Below are positions 32,352 through 38,139 of a stretch of 38,139 nt of DNA, piece after piece. The position numbers and the translations under genes were made by a program. Source of the stretch: Planctomycetota bacterium (GTDB lineage: Bacteria > Planctomycetota > Planctomycetia > Gemmatales > Gemmataceae); NCBI GenBank assembly GCA_021325115.1, contig JAJPHU010000136.1:1-38139 (forward strand), read 5' to 3'. How positions within the stretch are numbered: position 1 is the first letter of the stretch; each line of letters starts with the position of its first letter. A model generated the notes under the pieces. The model had not been told where the DNA came from, made no database searches, and saw nothing but the letters and a program-made list of their open reading frames with translations.

Positions 32352-33266
32352 ATGATTGATCTCTCTGTCACGCTGGGCCGTTTGCATCTGAAAAACCCGG
32401 TCCTCGCTGCTTCGGGCACGTTTGGCTACGCGCGCGAAATGGCCGCTGCCGTGGACTTCGCCTGCCTGGGGGGCATTGTGCCCAAGACGGTGACACGCCA
32501 TCCGCGCGCGGGCAATACGCCGCCGCGCACCGTCGAGACCGCTTGCGGCATGCTCAACGCCATCGGCTTGGATAACGACGGCATCGAGTATTTCTTGCAT
32601 CATCACCTACCCTATCTGCGCACCTTACCTACCGCAATTATCGCTAATATTGCCGGCGAGAACGAGGACGATTTCGTGGACATGGCCGCTACGCTCGGCC
32701 GTGAAGAGGGATTGGCGGGCATTGAGCTGAACCTGTCGTGTCCGAACGTGGCCGGCGGCATTGACTTCGCCATCGACGCTGAGCTGACCCATCGCGTCGT
32801 TACGCGCGTGCGGACCGTTTGTCCGCTGCCAATTGTGGCCAAGCTGACTCCCAATGTGACGAACATCGTGCCGATCGCTCGCGCCGCCGCAGAGGCCGGA
32901 GCGGATGCGTTGTCGCTGGTGAACACGTTTGTGGGCATGGCCGTCGATTGGCGGCGGCGCCGGCCGGTCCTCGGCAACGTCACCGGCGGGCTGAGCGGCC
33001 CAGCTATTAAGCCGCTGGCCCTGCGGCTGGTGTGGCAAGTGGCGCGGCAAGTATGCGTGCCGATCATCGGCATCGGCGGCATCGCCACGATCGATGACGT
33101 GATGGAATTCCTCGTCGCCGGCGCCAGCGCTGTGCAGCTAGGCACTGTCCATTTCTACGACCCGACGGCATCGATGCGTATAGCGCGACAGCTGCCGGAG
33201 GCGTTGGCGCAACTCGGGGCCAACAGCATCCGCGAGATTGTAGGGACATTGGGCAGCCTTACGTAA
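32352..33266 (+). CDS. pyrD: Dihydroorotate dehydrogenase (class 1)
   Basis: 304 residues. PyrD oxidises dihydroorotate to orotate in pyrimidine synthesis with an FMN cofactor. Motifs: [13 protein letters not shown] (FMN/substrate binding), [35 protein letters not shown] with the catalytic cysteine loop, [41 protein letters not shown] and [29 protein letters not shown] (phosphate-binding). The Cys base and VDW.RR.P loop point to class 1, subtype B; its usual partner pyrK is not in view. The frame from 32226 is a longer shadow; the family begins at 32352. Confidence 0.94.
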   Translation: MIDLSVTLGRLHLKNPVLAASGTFGYAREMAAAVDFACLGGIVPKTVTRHPRAGNTPPRTVETACGMLNAIGLDNDGIEYFLHHHLPYLRTLPTAIIANIAGENEDDFVDMAATLGREEGLAGIELNLSCPNVAGGIDFAIDAELTHRVVTRVRTVCPLPIVAKLTPNVTNIVPIARAAAEAGADALSLVNTFVGMAVDWRRRRPVLGNVTGGLSGPAIKPLALRLVWQVARQVCVPIIGIGGIATIDDVMEFLVAGASAVQLGTVHFYDPTASMRIARQLPEALAQLGANSIREIVGTLGSLT

Positions 33267-33349
33267 CCGAAAAAACAAGGAGGTCTCGGAGGACTGCCGT
33301 TCGCCCCTGGGGCAAAATGAGGCGCTTTTCGCAAAATGCTACAATCCCC

Positions 33350-33657
33350 TGTGCTAAAACGACGCAGTCTCCCTTTGTAGCGAAATTGCACAGCGAAGCA
33401 GAATGAAGATTAGTCGAGAATGGGTTGCGCGTAACCCCAAAGGAAGAAATAAGTTAGGATAACACGACCAAGATGAAGAGCGGACATGACGTCAATTGGC
33501 ACGTCAGTTGCTTCACTCTAAAGACGGAAGGTTGGTTGCGAGTCCCAACCTTTCAGTCAGAAATGACTTCCCACATATTCACACCTCCCACCTGTGGCAC
33601 GGGGATTAACTGATTTGCGAGTCTCAGTTAAACCCCGTGCCAACACCTCTCTTTTTT
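33350..33657 (+). ncRNA. Candidate structured RNA with repeated-loop hairpins
   Basis: The 450-base gap after pyrD has no gene, but it holds a series of local hairpins ending in a terminator. GGGTT at 33422-33426 pairs with 33433-33437; TGACGT at 33487-33492 with 33501-33506; AAGGTTGG at 33528-33535 with 33545-33552; and the terminator at 33595-33642. Two of them expose the same loop TTGCGAGTC (33536-33544 and 33615-33623), and the first shows TTGCGCGT at 33425-33432. A TACAAT at 33340-33345 could be a -10 box. RNase P, tmRNA and SRP signatures are not seen. A separate small RNA or a long 3' leader of pyrD are both possible. Confidence 0.4.
33595..33657 (+). terminator. Rho-independent terminator
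   Basis: Arms of 19 bases (33595-33613 and 33624-33642) match at 18 of 19 positions around the 10-base loop TTTGCGAGTC, followed by AACACCTCTC and T6 at 33652-33657. The T run is on the + strand, so it ends the pyrD transcript or the candidate RNA. Confidence 0.8.
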
Positions 33658-33719
33658 AACATCTTCATCATTTTTTCGCAAGCAAAAAACGCGCGCGAAA
33701 CGCTTTTTTCGATAAACTT

Positions 33720-34901
33720 TCACTGGAACAGTTGGGGCGCGAAATCGTTTAGATAGCGCCGCCAGTTGATCCAGGTGTGGCCGCCGCCGCTGATGTGGAA
33801 CTTATGCTGGATGCTGTGTTTTTTCAGTAGTTCGTCCAGGTTCTTGGAGCCGGCCAACAAGAAATCCTGATCGCCCACACTGATCGAGAACAATTTCACG
33901 GTCTGGTTGACCTTGTCGGCGCTCTCGAAGAAGGTAGCGTTGCGTTTCTCGAACTCTTGGGGATCGCCGAAGATGGCGGCGCTCCAAACGCCGACGTAGC
34001 CGAACTGATCGGGATGACGGGTGACGACGGCCAAGGTCTGCCCACCGCCCATCGACAATCCGGCCAAGGCCCGGTTCGCCGCCCCCGTCCGCACACGGAA
34101 GCGTTTTTCCACCTGCGGAATAATGTCCTGGAGCAATTCCTTGACAAACAGCCCCTGAAACTCGGCCATTCTTTTGGCGAAGTCGGAAGGCGGCGGAGCG
34201 CCGGGCGCCCGGCGTGGCAAGTTCCGCGGCCGCGGCAGGCTGCCGTTAGGCATGACGACAAGCATCGGCTTGGCCTTCTTCTGGGCGATCAGATTGTCGA
34301 GGATGAAACCGGCCCGGCCGATGGTGCTCCAGCCCGAATCCTCATCGCCGCTGCCATGCAGCAGATAAAATACAGGATAACGCTCCGAATTGTCCTCATA
34401 ACCAGGCGGCGTATAGACGTGCATGCGCCGCTGTGTATTCAATGTCGCCGAGTGATACCAGACCTGGCGCACCTCGCCGTGCGGAACCTCTTTGAGGTCT
34501 TCAAAGTCGGCTTCTTTCCCGGGAACGAAGACCATGCTGTCCACACTGGAAATGCCCGGTTTGATGACGCTGTTCTTGGGATCCACGGTCTTCACGCCAT
34601 CGACCGAGAAGTGGTAGCTGTAGAAATCGGGCGTGAGCGGGCCGACCGTGACAGACCAAACGCCTTTGTCATCCTTGGTCATTTTTGCAGGGGGGCCAAA
34701 ATCTCCGGCGACCGTTACTTCGGATGCCTTGGGAGCATAGAGCCGAAACGTCACTCGATGGTCAGCCAGAACCTCCGGCGAGACCAGAGCATCGTTCGGT
34801 GTCGGTTCCCGCCGCGGTCGCTGGGCCGCTGAGCGCGGCGCCGATGCCAGCAAAAGCAGGCCGAGGACCATACTTGCTCCTGCCAACTGTTGTCGCGTCA
34901 T
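33720..34901 (-). CDS. Secreted CE1-type alpha/beta hydrolase (esterase) with N-terminal E-set domain
   Basis: 393 residues with a signal peptide ([18 protein letters not shown]). An N-terminal beta-sandwich, similar to glycogen-branching E-set/CBM48 modules ([19 protein letters not shown], later [11 protein letters not shown]), precedes the hydrolase (about 140-393): [17 protein letters not shown] (oxyanion region), [13 protein letters not shown] (nucleophile Ser in GLSMGG), [13 protein letters not shown] (acid) and [13 protein letters not shown] (His). Such enzymes remove ester groups (feruloyl, acetyl) from polysaccharide. The ATG overlaps the end of the macro-domain gene by 4 bases (ATGA), with GGGAGA upstream, so expression is coupled. 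Probably acts outside the cytoplasm on plant or algal glycans. Confidence 0.88.
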   Translation of the reverse strand: MTRQQLAGASMVLGLLLLASAPRSAAQRPRREPTPNDALVSPEVLADHRVTFRLYAPKASEVTVAGDFGPPAKMTKDDKGVWSVTVGPLTPDFYSYHFSVDGVKTVDPKNSVIKPGISSVDSMVFVPGKEADFEDLKEVPHGEVRQVWYHSATLNTQRRMHVYTPPGYEDNSERYPVFYLLHGSGDEDSGWSTIGRAGFILDNLIAQKKAKPMLVVMPNGSLPRPRNLPRRAPGAPPPSDFAKRMAEFQGLFVKELLQDIIPQVEKRFRVRTGAANRALAGLSMGGGQTLAVVTRHPDQFGYVGVWSAAIFGDPQEFEKRNATFFESADKVNQTVKLFSISVGDQDFLLAGSKNLDELLKKHSIQHKFHISGGGHTWINWRRYLNDFAPQLFQ

Positions 34902-35425
34902 GTTGATGTCTCCCTTTGTAATTGGGCCTGATACGCCTCATATACCTCCTGGGTATAGCAGACAACGAGAACGCTTTCCACCTTTTTGTTCCGTTCGAGG
35001 AAGTGTTGGATTTCTGTCAAGGCGATGGCAGCGGCGCGGTCAATGGGGAAGCCATAGGCGCCGCAGCTGATAGCGGGAAAAGCGATCGAGCGCAGGCCGT
35101 GCTCCTCCAGCAGACGGAAACAATTGCGATAGCACTGAGCCAGCAAGTCCTCCTCGCCATGCTGGCCGCCCTGCCAAACAGGGCCGACGGTGTGAATAAC
35201 ATGCTTGGCGGGGAGACGATAGCCGCGCGTGATCTTGGCCTGTCCTACGGGACAGCCGCCCAGAGTGCGGCACTCTTGAAGCAACTCCGGACCGGCGGCG
35301 CGATGAATGGCGCCATCGACGCCGCCACCGCCCAACAGCGACGAATTGGCCGCATTGACAAGGGCATCGACCTGTTGCTGGGTGATATCGCCTTTGAGAA
35401 CAGCGAAACGGGGATCAGAAATCAT
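34898..35425 (-). CDS. Macro domain protein, likely O-acetyl-ADP-ribose / ADP-ribosyl hydrolase
   Basis: 175 residues, a full macro domain of the MacroD type: [37 protein letters not shown] (ADP-ribose pocket with the NAAN and GGGGVDG loops), [27 protein letters not shown], and [14 protein letters not shown] (distal loop). These enzymes remove ADP-ribose from proteins or hydrolyse O-acetyl-ADP-ribose. I chose the ATG at 35423-35425, which has AAAGGAGG upstream; the longer frame to 35536 lacks likeness. It is first in a two-gene minus-strand unit with the esterase. Confidence 0.93.
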   Translation of the reverse strand: MISDPRFAVLKGDITQQQVDALVNAANSSLLGGGGVDGAIHRAAGPELLQECRTLGGCPVGQAKITRGYRLPAKHVIHTVGPVWQGGQHGEEDLLAQCYRNCFRLLEEHGLRSIAFPAISCGAYGFPIDRAAAIALTEIQHFLERNKKVESVLVVCYTQEVYEAYQAQLQRETST

Positions 35426-35814
35426 GGGTGTTCCTCCTTTGTTTGGTGGGCACGCGGGCCGCGCACCTACGTAGCACAACCAGAATACCACACCGTCTTG
35501 CACGCCGATTTTACGGCCCCCGTGGCGATCTGCCAACCACGCTCCACGTATGTCAAGTAGTTCATGCGATGCAGCAGAAGGGCGGTTTGTGTTTTTAATG
35601 TCTTGAGGCAGCGGACTGCAAAGTACGCAAATACCACAATTTTTCAGCTACCTACCCTCTTTCTCAAGATTATCCAGATTGCCTTTGACTCCCAAACCGC
35701 CAACAGATAACTTAAAGGGAAGGCTCGCCGGCTTTCCGCACGCAGCGACCGCAATGAGGCCATAGCTCAAGCGGAGGCCGGACATTTCTGGTTCACCGTG
35801 AGGAGGATCGTGCG
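35426..35814. other. Gap of about 390 bases, divergent promoter region
   Basis: It separates the minus-strand macro gene from the + strand TIGR03000 genes, so it should hold divergent promoters. No gene and no clear promoter box were identified; the middle (35590-35720) is more AT-rich than its surroundings. Confidence 0.45.
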
Positions 35815-36657
35815 ATGTACACCCTTGTGTTGGCAGCGTTTCTCACCACCGGGAACACCGTCCCGGATTGGGGCTGTCGCGGCGGATGCCACGGCTGCTG
35901 GGGCGGTTGTCGCGGCTGCTGGGGCGGCTGCTATGGTTGCTGGGGCGGCTGTTACGGCTGCTGGGGCGGCTGCTATGGTTGCTGGGGCGGCTGGGGAATT
36001 TCCTACGGCTGCTGGGGCGGCTGTTGGGGTTGTTATGGCTGCGGGGGCGGCTGCTTTGGCTGCGGCGGCGGTTGCCTCGGCATGGCGACCCTGTCGGGCG
36101 GCGGCGCTGGTGCGGGCAGTGGCGCAGCCAGAGGCAGCGCCGGTGCTCAGGGAGGAGGCGCTTCGACAGAAACGGCGCAGACACTTCAGGACTTGAAAAA
36201 GTCTGTCGAGGAACTGAAGAAAGAACAGAGCCAAATTCGCATCGATGCCTTGAAGCTCACTGCCGAAGAACTGAAACGCAAGGAGACCGATCAGAAGATC
36301 GATGAGCTTCGAAGAGACATCAATGAGTTGAGACGCCGGCTGCCGCCGGTTGTACCGGCACCGCCGCCCAAATCGCAGCTGGAATCGCCGAACCCGCAGC
36401 CGGCCCACGTCACCGTTCGCTTACCGGCGGATGCTCGGCTGACGGTCCACGGCATCGATTGCCCTTTAACTTCCAGTACGCGCACCTTCGACACCCCCGC
36501 GCTGACGCCGGGGCAGAAGTATTACTACCTCCTCAAAGCGGAGGTCGTGCGCAACGGGCGAACGATTGCCCAAACCCGGCGCGTCGAGTTCCGATCTGGA
36601 GAAAGCGTGACCGTCTCCTTCGAGGATCTCGGAGCGAACCTGGTCACGGTGCGATGA
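35815..36657 (+). CDS. TIGR03000 protein with Cys/Gly/Trp heptad repeat N-terminus
   Basis: 280 residues. Residues 21-87 contain 18 cysteines in a near-regular CWGGCYG heptad (GCWGGCYGCWGG), with aromatic Trp or Tyr between, and a variant GGWGISYG break near 58-65. A Gly/Ala/Ser linker follows, then a coiled coil (about 127-178: LKKSVEELKKEQSQ, ELRRDINELRRRL), a Pro-rich hinge, and the TIGR03000 domain (VTVRLPADARLTVHGI, FDTPALTPGQKYYYLLKAEV, RRVEFRSGESVTVSFEDL). This domain is a planctomycete hallmark with no known function. The ATG has GAGGAGG at 35801-35807. The Cys repeat suggests metal binding, a disulfide-linked filament or an extracellular matrix role, all inference. Confidence 0.85.
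   Translation: MYTLVLAAFLTTGNTVPDWGCRGGCHGCWGGCRGCWGGCYGCWGGCYGCWGGCYGCWGGWGISYGCWGGCWGCYGCGGGCFGCGGGCLGMATLSGGGAGAGSGAARGSAGAQGGGASTETAQTLQDLKKSVEELKKEQSQIRIDALKLTAEELKRKETDQKIDELRRDINELRRRLPPVVPAPPPKSQLESPNPQPAHVTVRLPADARLTVHGIDCPLTSSTRTFDTPALTPGQKYYYLLKAEVVRNGRTIAQTRRVEFRSGESVTVSFEDLGANLVTVR
35893..36000 (+). repeat. 21-base tandem DNA repeat coding the Cys/Gly/Trp heptads
   Basis: Units of the form TGCTGGGGCGGCTGCTATGGT repeat about five times with a few synonymous changes (TAT/TAC, GGC/GGT). Low divergence suggests recent repeat expansion by slippage or unequal crossing over. Confidence 0.65.
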
Positions 36658-36665
36658 GCTTAGAA

Positions 36666-36749
36666 TTAACCGAAAGGCCTGCAAGGCATGCTGTCCGCGT
36701 GCTGAGATATAAGCCTGCGGACCGTGTGCCTGGCAGGCCTTTCAGTTAA
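36666..36749 (+). other. Long two-tier hairpin between the TIGR03000 genes
   Basis: The outer arms (36668-36688 and 36727-36747) pair at 19 of 21 positions and extend outward with TTAA at both sides; inside, GTCCGC (36693-36698) pairs with GCGGAC (36717-36722). It starts 8 bases after the first stop. No T run follows, so it probably stabilises or separates the two genes' transcripts. Confidence 0.55.
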
Positions 36750-36931
36750 CTCTTATCCCCGCCGTGCCCGGGAGAGCGGTTAACTGCTCTCTTGTGGCCG
36801 CGGCCCGGCTTTATCCGGCACTTCTCGGCATATCAATTGCAATTGTTCTTCGGAAGAAGGATCGCTTTGGTCCATCACTCCGCAGAGTGGTGGGGAGAGA
36901 TTTTTCGTTCACAGCGAGGAGGTGTCGGCAC

Positions 36932-37474
36932 ATGTATTCTATCGTCTTGGCAATGGCTCTCGCCCCCGGCAATGCCGCGCTGGCCGCGGACATTGAAACG
37001 GACATCAGAGATCTAAAAAGATCGGTTGCGGAGCTGAGAAAAGAACAAGAGCAAACGCGGATCGATGAATTGAAGCAAGTCATTAGCAGGCTGAGACAGC
37101 AGGTCACCGATGACAAGCTGGATGAACTCCGTCGCGATGTCCTCGCCCTCCGGCATGCAGAGGCGGTATACCATGCCTACCATACCGCAGCGATGGTGTT
37201 GCCTATGCCAGCCGCCGAGAAAACCGTCCGCCGAGCTACGATCGCCGTGGAGATTCCGGCGGGGGCTACTTTCGTCGTCAACAATCAGGAAGTTCCTGTT
37301 CCCCCGGTGAGTCCGACGTTCATCACGCCGCCGCTGGAACCGGGCAAGGATTATTTCTATGACTGCAAGGTCACGGTAAAAAAAGATGGCAAGGATGTTA
37401 CCAAGGCCAAGCGCATCAAGGTCCGCGCCGGCGAAGTGGTTCATATCAACTACGAAGACATGGAGTCGCATTGA
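36932..37474 (+). CDS. TIGR03000 protein, shorter paralogue
   Basis: 180 residues. The start MYSIVLAMALAPGNAALA parallels MYTLVLAAFLTTGNT in the upstream gene and looks like a signal peptide. A coiled coil follows (DLKRSVAELRKEQEQTRIDELK, RQQVTDDKLDELRRDVLALR), then a TIGR03000 domain (IAVEIPAGATFVVNNQEVP, ITPPLEPGKDYFYDCKVTV, KRIKVRAGEVVHINYEDM). It lacks the Cys repeat. The ATG at 36932 is preceded by GAGGAGG at 36916-36922; the longer frame from 36764 lacks likeness. The two clearly arose by duplication. Confidence 0.82.
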   Translation: MYSIVLAMALAPGNAALAADIETDIRDLKRSVAELRKEQEQTRIDELKQVISRLRQQVTDDKLDELRRDVLALRHAEAVYHAYHTAAMVLPMPAAEKTVRRATIAVEIPAGATFVVNNQEVPVPPVSPTFITPPLEPGKDYFYDCKVTVKKDGKDVTKAKRIKVRAGEVVHINYEDMESH

Positions 37475-37523
37475 AGCTGCCCCGACGAGTCGGAAATGAA
37501 AGCGACGGCAGGTTATCCGCCGC

Positions 37524-37910
37524 TTACATTTCCGGATCGTCTGCTTTGTCTGCCGGGTATCGGCAAGTGACGGTGGTGGTGATGCCGCCGCGCGGCGTGA
37601 AAGCGCCGACGATACGGCAACGAATCGGTCGGCACGCCGTCACGAAATCATCGAGCAGGCGATTGACGAGTGCTTCGTAAAATACGCCCAGATTGCGGTA
37701 GCGCTGAAGATAGAGCTTAAGCGATTTTAGCTCGACGCACAGAGGGCCAGGCGTGTAGGTGAAAGTGAGGGTGCCAAAGTCGGGCTGGCCGGTCTTGGGA
37801 CAAAGACTGGTAAACTCGGGGCAAACGATTTCGATAGTATAGTCGCGTCCGGGCTGGGGATTGGGAAAGGTTTCCAGCTGCTGGGCGGACGGGGCTTCAA
37901 CGGCAGACAC
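37524..37910 (-). CDS. queF: QueF, NADPH-dependent preQ0 reductase
   Basis: 128 residues starting GTG, the size of the short YkvM-type QueF. It reduces the nitrile of preQ0 to the amine preQ1 in queuosine tRNA modification. The active site is seen as EFTSLCPKTGQPDFGTL with nucleophile Cys37 and acid Asp44, and CVELKSLKLYLQRYRN with substrate-binding Glu60. Later ACRPIRCRIVGAFTPRGGI is conserved. Its 5' end faces the 16S gene; both are on the minus strand, separated by the 16S terminator at 37945-37982, so queF has its own transcript. Confidence 0.94.
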   Translation of the reverse strand: MSAVEAPSAQQLETFPNPQPGRDYTIEIVCPEFTSLCPKTGQPDFGTLTFTYTPGPLCVELKSLKLYLQRYRNLGVFYEALVNRLLDDFVTACRPIRCRIVGAFTPRGGITTTVTCRYPADKADDPEM

Positions 37911-37944
37911 AGTTGCACCTCAGGACCATTGCAGAAGAGCCAAG

Positions 37945-37982
37945 AAAAAACCCCGCCGTGCTTTGACAACACGGCGGGGTTT
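37945..37982 (-). terminator. Rho-independent terminator of the 16S rRNA gene
   Basis: A perfect 13-base stem (AAACCCCGCCGTG at 37948-37960 with 37970-37982) and a 9-base loop are followed, on the minus strand, by a T6 run (the A run at 37945-37950). It lies about 100 bases beyond the 16S 3' end. Confidence 0.88.
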
Positions 37983-38079
37983 GCTTTGTCAAGTCGGCGT
38001 CGTCGTCCAAAGCAAGAATGTGAACATGTTTGGGTTGCCGTCCCTCCCGTGAGAGGAGGTCCGGAGAATCGAATCCTTA

Positions 38080-38139
38080 GAAAGGAGGTGATCCAACCGC
38101 AGGTTCCCCTACGGTTACCTTGTTACGACTTAGTCCCAA
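38080..38139 (-). rRNA. 16S rRNA, 3' end (partial)
   Basis: The last bases contain AAAGGAGGTGATCC (38081-38094) and GGTTACCTTGTTACGACTT (38114-38132), the reverse complements of the universal 16S 3' end with its anti-Shine-Dalgarno (CCTCC) and of the 1492R priming site. So the gene runs on the minus strand and enters from the right edge. Mature 3' end is placed at about 38080 and could be off by a few bases. No tRNA or 23S follows it. Confidence 0.96.

Noticed and set aside
33350-33657. Structured gap as RNase P RNA, tmRNA or SRP RNA
   Set aside because: None of the conserved signature sequences of these RNAs is present.
35893-36060. Regular short repeats as a CRISPR array
   Set aside because: Units are contiguous, coding and in frame; there are no spacers.
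35767-36408. 213-codon minus-strand Ala/Thr/Pro-rich frame
   Set aside because: It is the antisense of the Cys/Gly/Trp repeat; its low complexity comes from that repeat.

Overview
The window looks like part of a planctomycete chromosome, most likely from the Gemmata side of the phylum. The evidence is a GC-rich sequence carrying families typical of that group: a DUF1559 pseudopilin, a DUF1571 lipoprotein, two TIGR03000 proteins and paired BatA-like/VWA membrane proteins. At the right edge a 16S rRNA gene runs straight into its own terminator instead of into 23S, which fits the unlinked rRNA genes known in this phylum. All functions below are read from sequence motifs; no database search was run.

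Region 1 (1-12622, all +) is a type VI secretion (T6SS) cluster. It contains the end of tssC (sheath), hcp (tube), four genes of unclear function, tagJ/impE, a cysteine-cluster (YkgJ-like) gene, then tssE, tssF, tssG and clpV/tssH. Several of these genes overlap at ATGA or are closely spaced, as in an operon. The four genes between hcp and tagJ are the most novel part. They encode an HExxH protein resembling M91/NleD metallopeptidases, a 109-residue H..RL..RG protein resembling small nuclease-type toxin domains, a caspase-like protein with a His-Cys dyad, and an unrecognised protein whose frame looks scrambled by two compensating indels. They are candidate T6SS cargo or immunity genes. No vgrG, PAAR, tssJ, tssL, tssM or tssK is present in the window.

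Region 2 (12623-17391, +) holds two membrane-anchored von Willebrand A proteins of the BatA / double-VWA type. Region 3 (17417-21963, -) holds a sugar-phosphate isomerase-like TIM barrel, a GT2 polyprenyl-linked glycosyltransferase, a GT87-like membrane glycosyltransferase and a ChbG/YdjC-like deacetylase; the last two overlap. Region 4 (22227-25288, +) holds the DUF1571 lipoprotein, a small lipoprotein, a SAM methyltransferase and a decayed IS110-type transposase. Region 5 (25289-28772) holds DUF4259 and PH-like membrane proteins on the minus strand and an Hsp70-like ATPase on the plus strand.

Region 6 (29085-33719) holds a secreted PL10-type pectate lyase, an AraC regulator, a DUF1559 pseudopilin, pyrD and a strongly structured non-coding stretch ending in a rho-independent terminator. 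Region 7 (33720-38139) holds a macro-domain protein translationally coupled to a CE1-type esterase (both -), two TIGR03000 proteins (+), one with an extraordinary Cys/Gly/Trp repeat, then queF (-) and the 3' end of 16S rRNA (-).

A second theme is palindromic DNA. At least ten long inverted repeats lie in the window. Several sit inside or at the ends of reading frames (tssF, the GT87 gene at both ends, the DUF1571 gene), as if small palindromic elements had been absorbed into proteins. No tRNA, CRISPR array or intact insertion sequence was found.
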